A stretch of DNA of 64,000 nt, from positions 1,859,501 through 1,923,500 of the forward strand of contig NZ_CP013910.1 in assembly GCF_001507665.1 (NCBI RefSeq). Reading direction: 5' to 3'. Below, piece by piece: positions 11,263 through 22,568 of the stretch. This DNA comes from Deinococcus actinosclerus (GTDB lineage Bacteria; Deinococcota; Deinococci; Deinococcales; Deinococcaceae). Position 1 is the first letter of the stretch; each line of letters begins with the position of its first letter. Below the pieces are notes generated by a model. It made no database searches and had not been told where the DNA came from. It saw only the letters and a list, made by a program, of their open reading frames with translations. Made by a program: the position numbers and the translations under genes.

Positions 11263-12629
11263 TTATTCCTTGACGCCCCCGGCGACGGCGCCGCCGACGA
11301 AGAAGTTCTGGAACCCGTAGAACAGGCCCACGATCGGCAGGGCGCCCAGCGTGGCAGCGGCCGCGAACACGCCCCACTTGGTGCTGAACTGGCCGCTGGT
11401 GAACGAGCGCAGCATCACGCCGACCGTCCAGTGCTCCACGCCGGTCATCAGGATGCTGGCCAGGATGAACTCGGCGTACGTGCCGATGAACTGATTCAGG
11501 AAGATGAACACGAGCATGCCGCGCGACAGGGGCAGCACGACGCGCGTGAAGGTCTGCCAGCGGGTCGCGCCGTCCACCATCGCCGCTTCCTCCAGCGACT
11601 CGGGGAGGCTCTCGACGTACCCCTTGAAGATCCAGGTGTTGAAGGCGATCGCGCCGCCCGAGTACGCCAGGATCAGCCCGGCGAAGGTGTTCCCCAGGCC
11701 CAGGTCGGTCAGGAGTTTGAACACCGCAACGAGCGCCAGGAACACCGGGAACATCTGGATGAAGATGAAGAACAGCAGCATCTGGAAGCGGCCTGGGAAG
11801 CGCAGGCGCGCCATGGCGTACCCGGCAGTGGTGGACAGCAGGATCGCCAGCACGCCGGTCAGGCCGGACACGAGCAGGGTGTTGCGCACGGAGAGCAGGA
11901 ACTTGCTCTCGTTGCTGCCGCCCGTGAACTGCGCCGGGCCCATGAAGATCACGAGCACGGCCAGTGCGGCGACCAGCACGCGCAGACCCCAGGCGCGCAC
12001 GTTCGCCAGCGCGTCGGTGTCACGCCCGACCTTGCTGACGATCAGGGAGATCAGGACGGCGGCCAGCGCGGCCCCGCCGATCACGGCGAGCAGCAGCTGC
12101 CACGCGGGGATGGTGACGCCCTCGAACAGCTTGGCGAAGTTCTCCAGGTTCAGCTGCTTCAGGTCGGGCAGCAGGCCGGTCTTGTAGAAGATGTTCGGGT
12201 TCCCGAAGTCCGGGAAGGCGAACAGGCTGTTGCGCGGGTCGAACGCGGCGATCAGCACGTAGAACAGCGGGTAGATGGCGATCAGCACGACCAGGATCAG
12301 GAACAGGTGGGTCAGCTGGTCGCCCAGCACGGCGGCGTAGCTGATGCGGCGGCCCGTGCGGGCCATACCGATCCGCTGCCCCAGCAGGCTGGTCAGGGCC
12401 AGCACGCCGCTGGCGGCCAGCAGGAACAGCAGGAAGCGCACCCAGCCCCGGTCGACGTAGTAGATCGAGAAGCTCTTCTGCTTGTCTTTCAGGCTGTCGA
12501 CCAGCGCGGCGCCCAGCCAGCCGATCAATGCCAGGACGACGACCCCGATGATCCAGGGCAGCGCCTTGCGCAGGGCGGAGGGTTCGCGGTGGACATACCC
12601 GCCGGGTGGGAGGTTGTTGGGGGCGGTGG

Positions 12630-12633
<4 letters not shown>
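11263..12633 (-). CDS. malG: Maltose/maltodextrin ABC transporter permease
   Basis: A 456-residue inner-membrane permease of the MalG family. The EAA loop that docks on the ATPase is [17 protein letters not shown] in the C-terminal third, and [15 protein letters not shown] just before it is typical of MalG. The usual MalG is about 280-300 residues with six TM helices. Here about 150 extra residues at the N-terminus and middle add roughly three more hydrophobic helices. The ATG at 12633 overlaps the malF stop by four bases (ATGA), so translation is coupled. No ATPase (MalK) gene is in the window; a shared ATPase elsewhere is likely. Confidence 0.9.
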
Positions 12634-14027
<1,394 letters not shown>

Positions 14028-14113
14028 CTCGTGGGGGCCTCCAGGCGGACGTGGGTCGGGTGCAGGTGCGCCGGGCACGTCCGGGGTGAAATCAGTTCGC
14101 AGTAAGGTAACGC

Positions 14114-14132
14114 CGCTGCCACGGGGGCAGCG
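14114..14132 (-). promoter_or_regulatory. Intercistronic hairpin between malE and malF
   Basis: CGCTGCC (14114-14120) pairs with GGCAGCG (14126-14132) around a 5-base loop, with no T run. Hairpins between binding-protein and permease genes commonly protect the binding-protein mRNA and lower expression of the downstream genes; that role here is inferred. The rest of the 284-base gap shows no gene. Confidence 0.4.
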
Positions 14133-14311
14133 AGGGTGCTCATCAAGACATCTGACGGGGCGCGGCTCCAGCGGCGGCCCGGCGGCCGGGAACGCCACGA
14201 CAGTCAGGACGCGGGTGGACGATACGCCTTGTCCGGCGCACCGTCCCTCCGCGTCCTGAGTGGCCCGGGTGGAGCGAGGTTGTGGTCATGCTCGCCCCAC
14301 CTCCAGGCGGG

Positions 14312-15493
14312 TTACTTGATGTTGCTGTTGATTTCCTGGACGGCCTTGTCGAGGATCTGGCCGTAGTTCTGGCCGGACTTCTGGACGCTCTGCGCGATGG
14401 CGTTGCTCCAGGGGCCCCACACGGCGCCCATCTGGGGCACGTTGGGCATGGGGGTGCCCATGCTGATGGTCTTGCCGAAGCCCTGCACGACCGGGTCGGC
14501 CTTGAGCTTGGTGCGGGCGCTGAGGCTGGCGGGGATGCGGCCGCCGGCCTTGTTGAACGCGACCTGGGCGTCGGAGGAGCTGATCTGCTTGGCGAACTGC
14601 GCGGCGGCCACCTTGTTCTTGCTGTAGGAGTTCAGCATGGTGCCCTGCACGCCCACGAAGGGGCTCCACTTGCCGGTGGCGCCGGGAGGGGTCGGGAAGG
14701 GGATGATGCCGTAGTTGATGTTGGCCTTCTTGATGTCGCCCATGTCCCAGGGACCGGTGAGGAACATGCCGAGGCGGCCCTGCACGAAGGCGCTCTTGGC
14801 GGCGTCGCCGTTGACGCCCTCGGGCACGAGGTTGTACTTGTAGCGCAGGTCGTTCAGGAACGCGCTGGCCTTGTCGGCGCCGGCGTTGGCGAGACCCACG
14901 TCCTTGACGTTCAGGGTGCCGCCGTTGTTCTTGAAGACGTAGCCGCCGTAGGCGCTGATGATGCCGTACTGCATGTAGGCGTTGCTCAGGTCAGCGAGGT
15001 AACCGAACTTGCCGCTGCCGGTGTTCTTCTGGGCGGCGGCCAGGAAGGCGCTCCAGGTGGTGGGGGCGGTGGGCACCAGGGCCTTGTTGTACACGACGGC
15101 GACCGCTTCGGCGAACATGGGGATGCCGAAGAGCTTGCCCTGGTAGGTCATGGCGTTCAGGGCGGTCTTGTCCAGGTCGGTGCGGCTGGTGACGTACTTG
15201 TCCATGGGCTCGATGACGCCCGCAGCGGCCAGCTGACCGAGGCGGTCGTGGGGCTGGGTGGTCAGCAGGTCGGGGCCCTGGCCCTTGGGGGCGCTCTGGA
15301 TGAACTTGTCGGTCATCTCGCCGAAGGGCACGCTGACGATGTTCACGGTGTTGCCGGTCTTCGCCTTGAAGTCGGCGGCCTGCGAGCGCAGCCACGCCAG
15401 TTCGCTGTCACCGAAGTGCGTCCAGACGGTGATGGTGGCGGCGCTGGCCTGGCCGAGCAGCGCGAGAGACAGAATGGTCAGAGCTTTTTTCAT
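14312..15493 (-). CDS. malE: Maltose/maltodextrin-binding periplasmic protein
   Basis: A 393-residue solute-binding protein of the sugar ABC (family 1) class. Signal peptide MKKALTILSLALLGQASA is followed at once by ATITVWTHFGDSE. The MalE-like signatures GQGPDLLTTQPHDRLG, GIPMFAEAVAVVYNK and GRLGMFLTGPWDM are present. It has no lipobox cysteine, so it is a soluble periplasmic protein. AAGGAG lies five bases before the ATG. It is the first gene of a malE-malF-malG operon, with a consensus promoter at 15639-15667 and operator-like sites on either side. Confidence 0.94.
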   Translation of the reverse strand: MKKALTILSLALLGQASAATITVWTHFGDSELAWLRSQAADFKAKTGNTVNIVSVPFGEMTDKFIQSAPKGQGPDLLTTQPHDRLGQLAAAGVIEPMDKYVTSRTDLDKTALNAMTYQGKLFGIPMFAEAVAVVYNKALVPTAPTTWSAFLAAAQKNTGSGKFGYLADLSNAYMQYGIISAYGGYVFKNNGGTLNVKDVGLANAGADKASAFLNDLRYKYNLVPEGVNGDAAKSAFVQGRLGMFLTGPWDMGDIKKANINYGIIPFPTPPGATGKWSPFVGVQGTMLNSYSKNKVAAAQFAKQISSSDAQVAFNKAGGRIPASLSARTKLKADPVVQGFGKTISMGTPMPNVPQMGAVWGPWSNAIAQSVQKSGQNYGQILDKAVQEINSNIK

Positions 15494-15516
15494 AGGTCTC
15501 CTTACATGGCGCGACT

Positions 15517-15530
15517 GTGAATCGCTTCCA
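15517..15530 (-). promoter_or_regulatory. LacI-family operator-like site, malE-proximal
   Basis: On the minus strand the site reads TGGAAGCGATTCAC, with the AANCGNTT core of LacI/GalR-family operators. It lies in the malE leader, downstream of the start site, where a bound repressor would block transcription. It matches the site at 15776-15789 in 13 of 14 bases. Confidence 0.55.
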
Positions 15531-15638
15531 TTTCGAGGGATCAACTTTGATTCCATCGGCCTTCCACGGCAGGGAGGCGCCCGGAGTCCGCGCGGCTGAG
15601 CGTCCGCAACGGGTGATTATTCTGGTTGCTCAACCGAC

Positions 15639-15667
15639 AGTATAGAGGCAACCGGGCCTGCTGACAA
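15639..15667 (-). promoter_or_regulatory. Sigma-70 promoter of malE-malF-malG
   Basis: On the minus strand TTGTCA (complement of 15662-15667), a 17-base spacer and TATACT (complement of 15639-15644) form a near-consensus promoter. A 12-base palindrome GGTTGCTCAACC (15624-15635) covers the expected transcription start. The resulting malE leader is about 140 nt. Confidence 0.75.
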
Positions 15668-15775
15668 TGGGGTGACACCGACAATTTCACCGTCCCAGTC
15701 AGGGAGAAATCAGTTACGGCCCGGGGCGGATGACCCGGCACGGCATTCTGACGTTCCACTGAACAAAGTTAAAAC

Positions 15776-15789
15776 TGGAAGCGGTTCAC
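15776..15789 (+). promoter_or_regulatory. LacI-family operator-like site, upstream copy
   Basis: TGGAAGCGGTTCAC on the plus strand is the inverted near-copy of the malE-proximal site, 246 bases away. The pair could hold a repressor loop over the mal promoter. The rest of 15790-16004 shows no convincing gene. Confidence 0.5.
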
Positions 15790-16004
15790 GGAATCCTAAC
15801 CTTCTCACGAGGCCTTTGGATATCCCCTGGCACCGTGGAACGCGTGGAAGCCGGTTAGACAGACTCAGCCGGGCGAGCACACTGGAGGCAGATGAGCACC
15901 GGACGCCGGTACGGCACTGATCCGAAGCGCCGGCCACGCCCTGTGCAGACATCAGGCCACATGGGCGCCGGTTCACGCACCACCGTCAGGACTTACCGTT
16001 CTGT

Positions 16005-16037
16005 CCTGACCGATCGGTCAGGGTGCGGGCGTATACT
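16005..16037 (+). promoter_or_regulatory. 18-bp perfect palindrome plus -10 box of the MFS gene
   Basis: CCTGACCGATCGGTCAGG (16005-16022) is a perfect 18-base palindrome of the ACCGATCGGT type that TetR-family repressors use. It sits where the -35 region and spacer should be, ahead of TATACT (16032-16037), which lies seven bases before the ATG. Repression by a TetR-type protein is inferred; no such gene is adjacent. Confidence 0.7.
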
Positions 16038-16044
16038 TCCGGGC

Positions 16045-17286
<1,242 letters not shown>

Positions 17287-17373
17287 CCGGCCCACCCTGC
17301 GGCCTCCCTCCCGGACCCGGGGTGGGGGCCGCGTGACTTGGACGTCCTGCCGGGCCGCGCGTACACTGCCCGG

Positions 17374-18675
17374 ATGACCGACGCACGCCGCCCCCGCACC
17401 GCCCGCGACCGACCCAGATCCGACGCCGACCGGCCCGGCCCGTTCAACCCGGCCCGTGAGGTCGCCGTGCGGGTGCTGCTGCGCGTCATGGACGCCCACG
17501 CGTTCGCCGCACCCGCGCTGGACGCCGCCTTGCAGGAGGCCCGCCTGCCGGCCCGCGACGCAGGGCTGGCCACACACGTCGTGTACGGCGCGCTGCGGCA
17601 CGCGCCCAGCCTGACCCGCGCGCTCGACGCCCGCCTGAGCGGCGACACGCACCCCAAGACCCGCGCGGTCCTGCTGGCCGGGGCGTTCGAGCGGCTGTTC
17701 CTGGGCACCCCGCCGCACGCGGTCGTCAGCGAGTACGTGAACCTCGCGCGCGGGGCGCGGCTGGCCCCCCCCGGACTGGTGAACGCCGTGCTGCGGCGCC
17801 TGGAGGCCCTGAGCCCCGAGGAGACCGTCCCGGACGAGATGCCCGCGTGGCTGGCAGACGTGTACCGCCGCGCGTACGGCGCGCAGGCGGACGCGGTACT
17901 CGCGGACCTGCTGGAGCCGCAGCCGCTGTGGCTGAGCCTCAGCGACGCGGGCGTCCGCGCGCTGGAGGACGAGGGCAGCGTGCTGGAAGGCACCGTGCAG
18001 GGCGTGGACCGCGTCGCGCTGGACCGCCCGCTGCGGCAGACCGCCGCGTTCCAGCAGGGGCAGGCGCAGCCCATCAACCCGGCCAGCCTCGCCTGCGTGG
18101 ACGCGCTGGGTGACGTGCAGGGCGCGCGGGTGCTGGACCTAGCGGGCGGGGCGGGCGTGAAGGCCGCGATGCTCGCCACGCGCGGCGCGCAGGTCACGAG
18201 CGTGGACGTCGTGGCCCGCAAGCACGACCTCGCCCGCGCGAACCTGAAGCGCCTGGGCCTGACGGGGCAGTTCATCACGCACGACCTGACCCAGCCGCTG
18301 ACCACCGAACCCGCGCCGGTCGTGCTGCTCGACGCGCCCTGCACCGGCAGCGGCACGCTGCGCAGCCACCCGGAGATCAAGCTGCGCCTCACGCCGGACG
18401 CCGTGCAGGAGATGGCCGAGCTTCAGGCGCGGATGCTGCCGAACGCCGCCGCGCTCGTGCAGCCCGGCGGGACCCTGGTGTACTCGGTGTGCTCGGTCAC
18501 GCCGCAGGAAGGGCCGCAGGTCGTGCAGGCGTTCCTGGACGCCCACCCGGAGTTCACGCCGCAGGCCGTGCCGGACCTGGAGGTGCCGCACGTGCCCGCC
18601 GGGCCGGGCGTACTGACCGTGCCGGTGGACGGGGTGGACGGATTCTTCATCGCGCGCCTGAACCGGCAGGCCTGA
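17374..18675 (+). CDS. rsmB: 16S rRNA (cytosine-C5) methyltransferase, RsmB-like
   Basis: A 433-residue protein with an N-terminal NusB-like RNA-binding domain ([17 protein letters not shown]) and a C-terminal SAM-dependent RNA m5C methyltransferase. SAM motif I is [16 protein letters not shown]. The two catalytic cysteine motifs are intact: [15 protein letters not shown] (motif IV) and [11 protein letters not shown] (motif VI). E. coli RsmB makes m5C967 in 16S rRNA; the same target is likely but not proven. The DAPCTGSG family usually has GGK in motif I (PGGKT); here it is AGGAGVK. TACACT at 17362-17367 lies six bases before the ATG, so the transcript is probably leaderless. Confidence 0.88.
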   Translation: MTDARRPRTARDRPRSDADRPGPFNPAREVAVRVLLRVMDAHAFAAPALDAALQEARLPARDAGLATHVVYGALRHAPSLTRALDARLSGDTHPKTRAVLLAGAFERLFLGTPPHAVVSEYVNLARGARLAPPGLVNAVLRRLEALSPEETVPDEMPAWLADVYRRAYGAQADAVLADLLEPQPLWLSLSDAGVRALEDEGSVLEGTVQGVDRVALDRPLRQTAAFQQGQAQPINPASLACVDALGDVQGARVLDLAGGAGVKAAMLATRGAQVTSVDVVARKHDLARANLKRLGLTGQFITHDLTQPLTTEPAPVVLLDAPCTGSGTLRSHPEIKLRLTPDAVQEMAELQARMLPNAAALVQPGGTLVYSVCSVTPQEGPQVVQAFLDAHPEFTPQAVPDLEVPHVPAGPGVLTVPVDGVDGFFIARLNRQA

Positions 18676-18712
18676 CCCGCCGCGGACCGGACGGTCAAGG
18701 TAGGCTGAGCGC

Positions 18713-19384
18713 ATGCGCCTCCTGCCTGCCCTGACCGTCACCGCGCTGCTGGCCCTCTGCCCGCTCGCCGCCGCGCAGACCCCCGCGAACTGCGCCCTGG
18801 CGAACGCCGTGGACAGCGGCAGCTACGCCAGCCTGACCATCGACACCTGGTCGGAGGCCGACGAGGACAACGCCGCCGGTAACTGGGCAGACTGCCGCGC
18901 CGCCGCGCTGCGCCGTAGCCTGGGCGGCAACCCGAAGCTCAGCGCCCGCATCGACGGCCTCCGCAGGCAGATGCAGCAGCTGCGCGCACTGGAGGGCCAG
19001 TTCGCCTTCATCCGCGCGGGCGGCGGCACCCTGTACTCCCACGCCATCCCCCGCTCGTTCCCGTATCTGGAAGAACAGCTCGCAGGGCTCGCCGCGCTGG
19101 CCCGCACCCCACTGGGCGCGCAGACCGGGCAGCGCTACGCCGCGCTGATCGCGCAGACCCGCAAGGATCACGCGGCGTACGTGGCGACTCTGCGCGCCTA
19201 CCGACCGACCCCCGACGAGACCTACTCGTCGTACAACGCCGCCGAGTGGAAGCAGCTGGTGGACCGCTACGAGGCGCTGGGCCGCGCAGTCATGAGCACC
19301 CTGGGGACGCGGGGCGACGCCGCGACCGCCCTGGGATACGCCATGCTGACCACCACACTGTTTCCCGCCGACGGGGACTTCTAG
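18713..19384 (+). CDS. Secreted protein of unknown function
   Basis: A 223-residue protein with a clear signal peptide (MRLLPALTVTALLALCPLAAAQ). The mature part is mostly helical and charged, with two cysteines near the start (PANCALAN and WADCRAA) that may form a disulfide, and a Tyr-rich segment (DETYSSYNAAEWKQLVDRYEALG). No family is recognised. TAGGCT at 18701-18706, six bases before the ATG, marks a leaderless start. Its TAG stop shares the palindrome CTAG (19381-19384) with the stop of the convergent gene, leaving no spacer for a terminator. Confidence 0.75.
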   Translation: MRLLPALTVTALLALCPLAAAQTPANCALANAVDSGSYASLTIDTWSEADEDNAAGNWADCRAAALRRSLGGNPKLSARIDGLRRQMQQLRALEGQFAFIRAGGGTLYSHAIPRSFPYLEEQLAGLAALARTPLGAQTGQRYAALIAQTRKDHAAYVATLRAYRPTPDETYSSYNAAEWKQLVDRYEALGRAVMSTLGTRGDAATALGYAMLTTTLFPADGDF

Positions 19385-20109
19385 GCCGCGACGGTCGACA
19401 GCCGCAGCAGATGGGACCAGGCGTCGCGTTCCAGGGTGAAGGCCCACGCGGCGCCGCTCAGTCTCACGCCTGTCAGGGTGACGATCCCGTCCGCCCGGGT
19501 GAACGTCAGCAGCACCTGATCAGCCCCGCAGAGGGGTGGCCGGGCGTCCCAGCCCTGCGCCGCCGCCTCTGCCTGCCAGCCGAGGAGCACGGCCTGCAGG
19601 TCGCCGACTTCGGGCACCAGCAGCAGGGGGGCGCCGCCGGAGGACTGGCGAGGCCCGCCCCACAGGGACAGGCCCGGCTGGGAAAGCGACCCCTCACCCT
19701 CCCGGGTGATCAGCGGCAGGTCGAGGTGGCGGCGCTGCGGCGTTCCCAGCCCCAACACCGTGTCGCCCAGCTCGAACCGGTCCTCGCGCACGTCGAAACC
19801 GACCGCCTCGCCGGGCTGCGCGGGCAGGCCCGCCGCGAGCAGCGCGCCGCGCACCGCCTCCCGCGCGCTGAACTGCGCGGCCGGGTCGCCGGGGACGCGC
19901 AGCCGGACGTGCCGCGCGCCGGCCAGATCACGGTAGACGCCCAGTGGGCTCACACCGGCCGGCCAGTGCACATCCCTGAGCGGAGCGGGCAGTTCACCCA
20001 CCCGCCACGACACCTGGGGACGCAGCAGGTGCAGGGCCAGGCGCACGCGCACGCCCCATGGGCTCGGGGACACGGCGGCGCGCGGATACCGGAACGTCCA
20101 GCGGGGCAT
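19381..20109 (-). CDS. Conserved-looking protein of unknown function
   Basis: A 242-residue protein starting MPRWTFRYPRAAVSPSPWG. It has no signal peptide or TM helix and is rich in short hydrophobic strands, so a beta-rich soluble protein is likely. TACGGT at 20115-20120 (complement) lies five bases before the ATG, supporting the start. The stop overlaps that of the previous gene by four bases. No family is recognised. Codon use (GC-rich third positions) matches its neighbours, which argues for a real gene over the shadow frames on the other strand. Confidence 0.65.
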   Translation of the reverse strand: MPRWTFRYPRAAVSPSPWGVRVRLALHLLRPQVSWRVGELPAPLRDVHWPAGVSPLGVYRDLAGARHVRLRVPGDPAAQFSAREAVRGALLAAGLPAQPGEAVGFDVREDRFELGDTVLGLGTPQRRHLDLPLITREGEGSLSQPGLSLWGGPRQSSGGAPLLLVPEVGDLQAVLLGWQAEAAAQGWDARPPLCGADQVLLTFTRADGIVTLTGVRLSGAAWAFTLERDAWSHLLRLSTVAA

Positions 20110-20192
20110 GCCTCACCGTACCGGCAGATGCGGCGTCAGGACAGCGAACCTGACCGGGCCGCGCGAGACGACCCGGCCGGACGGCAGGCGAC

Positions 20193-20900
20193 TTACTCGC
20201 CCAGAGCGGCGTCGAGGGCAATCTCGATCATGGCGTTGAAGGTCAGCTGGCGTTCCTCGGCGGTGGTTTCCTCGCGGGTGACGAGGTGGTCGCTGATGGT
20301 CAGGACGGTCAGGGCCTTCACGCCGTGCTTGGCGGCCAGGGTGTACAGCCCGGCGGCTTCCATCTCGACGGCCAGCACGCCGAAGTCCGCCCAGATTTTG
20401 TACTGGTCGAAGTCGTCGTGGTAGAAGGTGTCGCTGCTCATGATGTTGCCGACGTGCGTGGCGTGGCCGCGCTCGCGGGCGATCTGGTAGGCGCGCATCA
20501 GCAGTTCGAAGTCCGCGATGGGGGCGAAGTTCTTCGCGCCGAACCGGATGTTGTTGATGTTGCTGTCGGTGCAGGCGGCCTGCGCGAGCACGATGTCGCG
20601 CACGTGCACGTCGGCTTGGTAGCTGCCGGCGGTGCCGACGCGGATCAGGTTCTTGCAGCCGTACTGGGTGATCAGTTCGCTGACGTAGATCATGGAGCTG
20701 GCGATGCCCATGCCGGTGCCCTGCACGCTGACCTTCTTGCCCTTGTAGGTGCCGGTGTAGCCGTGCATGCCGCGCACGGTGTTGTGCAGCACGGGGTCGG
20801 TCAGGAAGGTCTCGGCGATGTGCTTGGCGCGCAGCGGGTCGCCGGGGAGCAGGACGGTTTCGGCGATCTGGCCGGGTTCGGCGTTCAGGTGAATACTCAT
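20193..20900 (-). CDS. deoD: Purine nucleoside phosphorylase, DeoD type
   Basis: A 235-residue enzyme that splits purine (deoxy)nucleosides with phosphate in the salvage pathway. The phosphate site is in [18 protein letters not shown], with [16 protein letters not shown] and [18 protein letters not shown] typical of the hexameric DeoD family. Nucleoside-binding residues lie in [17 protein letters not shown], and the catalytic Asp is in [19 protein letters not shown] (D in SDH). Length is normal for the family. TAGGCT at 20909-20914 (complement) is eight bases before the ATG, which agrees with the [10 protein letters not shown] start; the longer frame to 21758 is spurious. Confidence 0.95.
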   Translation of the reverse strand: MSIHLNAEPGQIAETVLLPGDPLRAKHIAETFLTDPVLHNTVRGMHGYTGTYKGKKVSVQGTGMGIASSMIYVSELITQYGCKNLIRVGTAGSYQADVHVRDIVLAQAACTDSNINNIRFGAKNFAPIADFELLMRAYQIARERGHATHVGNIMSSDTFYHDDFDQYKIWADFGVLAVEMEAAGLYTLAAKHGVKALTVLTISDHLVTREETTAEERQLTFNAMIEIALDAALGE

Positions 20901-20950
20901 GACCCCTAAGCCTATCAAGTCCGGGCGCAGCTGTGAACGCGCCGGTGGGG

Positions 20951-22138
20951 TCAGGCCGGGGCGCTCAGGGTCTCGCGGACGGCCCGCAGGAAGCCGGGCA
21001 CGTCGGGGGTGCTGCCCTGCGCGAGCTCCGGGCGGCCGCCCCCCTTGCCTCCACTGGCGGTGAGGGCGGCCCTCAGGAGCGTCCCCGCGTTCAGGGCCGG
21101 GTGGGCGCTGCCGATGCCCACGCGGCCAGCCCCGGTCACCGCCGCGATCACCTCGCCCACCGGGAGGTCGGTCAGGGCCGCCTGGAGGCCCGCCGGGTCC
21201 GGCAGCGTGACCACACGCAGGGTCACGTCCCCGAGCGGCTCGCTGGGCGCGGCGTCCCGCAGCGTGCGGGCGTGCGTGGCGTGCAGGGCGTCGACCTGCG
21301 CGGCCAGCGCGGTGCGTTCGGCCGTCAGGGCCTCGACCCGTTCGGGCAGGCGCTCGACCGGCACGCTGAACCCCTGCGCGAGGCGGCGGGCGTCCGCGTA
21401 CACGCCGCCCAGGTACGCGCTGGCCTCCTCGCCCGCCATGAAGGTCACGCGGGTCACGCCGCCCTTGATCCGCTCGGTACGCAGGATCACGACCGGGGCG
21501 GCCATGCTGGCGCGCGGGACGTGCGTGCCGCCGCAGGCGCTCACGTCGAACGGCGTGCCGTCCGCGCGGCGGTAGATGACCAGCCGCGTGTCGCCGCGCA
21601 CCTTCGACTCGCGCCGCAGCGGGTAGCGGCTCAGCTCGGCCTCGGGCACGACTGGAGTGTCCAGGGTCAGCTCGGCGCGGCCCAGCGTCTCGCGCAGCAG
21701 CGCCTCGGCGGCGCGCACGTGCGACTCGGCCGGGTCGCCGCTCAGGTCGATGGTGCACTCGGGGGCGTTCATATTCACGGCCACCACCTCGAACGCCGGG
21801 TTCACCTGCACGAACGCCTGGGCGAGCAGGTGCTCGGCGCTGTGGCGCTGCATGTGCCGCCAGCGGCGGTCGGCGTCCACGTCGCCCTGTACGGTCTGCC
21901 CGACCGGGGGGAGCGCGCCGTCCAGCGCGTGCCAGATCAGCCCGGTGGCCTTGTCGCGGCGGCTGCCGGTCACGCGGGCCTCACCTTCAGGCCAGCGCAG
22001 CGTGCCCGTGTCGGCCGCCTGCCCGCCCGCGTCCGGGTACAGGGCAGTGGCGTCCAGCGCGACCTCCTGCCCTTGCGCGTGCGTGACGGTGCCGGTGAAG
22101 GTCATCAGGGTGCTGTCGTGGTACAGGGGGCGGGTCAT
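20951..22138 (-). CDS. Alanyl-tRNA editing protein, AlaX-L type
   Basis: A 395-residue free-standing editing protein related to the editing and C-terminal parts of alanyl-tRNA synthetase. The zinc/hydrolysis motif HSAEH (H99-H103) and CGGTH (C202, H206) are intact. A C-terminal DHHA1-like tail contains [15 protein letters not shown], so it is the long form. It should hydrolyse mischarged Ser- or Gly-tRNA(Ala). No aminoacylation domain is present. TACCCT at 22146-22151 (complement), seven bases before the ATG, gives the start. It lies 50 bases downstream of nothing but its own terminator region, ahead of deoD on the same strand, so read-through into deoD is possible. Confidence 0.9.
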   Translation of the reverse strand: MTRPLYHDSTLMTFTGTVTHAQGQEVALDATALYPDAGGQAADTGTLRWPEGEARVTGSRRDKATGLIWHALDGALPPVGQTVQGDVDADRRWRHMQRHSAEHLLAQAFVQVNPAFEVVAVNMNAPECTIDLSGDPAESHVRAAEALLRETLGRAELTLDTPVVPEAELSRYPLRRESKVRGDTRLVIYRRADGTPFDVSACGGTHVPRASMAAPVVILRTERIKGGVTRVTFMAGEEASAYLGGVYADARRLAQGFSVPVERLPERVEALTAERTALAAQVDALHATHARTLRDAAPSEPLGDVTLRVVTLPDPAGLQAALTDLPVGEVIAAVTGAGRVGIGSAHPALNAGTLLRAALTASGGKGGGRPELAQGSTPDVPGFLRAVRETLSAPA

Positions 22139-22287
22139 GCCGCCCAGGGTAGCGTCCCGTTCCCGGCCGCCGCGGGCCGCCAGCGGTGAGGGGCACTTCA
22201 CGGCGCACTTAACCGCAGGGGCGGGCCCGGCCCCTACACTGGGCGCTCCAATCGGAGGCCCGTGGGCTTCCGGCCGCAGGAGGAAGC

Positions 22288-22482
22288 ATGTCACGGTCTG
22301 GAGTACTGATGCTGGGGACGGTCGCCGCCATCGCCGCGCTGTTCGCACTGGGCAGCGCCCTGGGGTGGCCCACCCCGTCCGTGCTGGGCGGCGCGGTCGC
22401 CCTGCTGCTGCTGGGCGTGGCGCTCGCCGTGACGCGCCTGCGGCGCCGGACGCGCCGGCCCACCGAATCGTCCGGACGCTGA
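22288..22482 (+). CDS. Small two-TM membrane protein
   Basis: A 64-residue protein with two hydrophobic helices (about 6-24 and 31-49) followed by an Arg-rich cytoplasmic tail (RLRRRTRRPTESSGR). A strong ribosome site AGGAGG lies four bases before the ATG. A -10-like TACACT near 22234 gives a leader of about 45 nt. No family is recognised. It is followed by one of the strongest hairpins of the window, which supports an independent short transcript. Confidence 0.7.
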   Translation: MSRSGVLMLGTVAAIAALFALGSALGWPTPSVLGGAVALLLLGVALAVTRLRRRTRRPTESSGR

Positions 22483-22489
22483 ACCGGCA

Positions 22490-22534
22490 CAGCAGGCAGC
22501 GCCCCGGCCTGACTGGCCGGGGCGCTGCCTGCTG
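22490..22534. terminator. Perfect 20-bp terminator hairpin
   Basis: Arms 22490-22509 and 22515-22534 are perfect reverse complements around the loop TGACT. There is no T run on either side. The hairpin lies between the plus-strand small gene and the stop of the minus-strand MFS gene. Confidence 0.75.
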
Positions 22535-22568
22535 CCGGGGAGGGTCGATCACCTTCCCCGGCAGGGAT

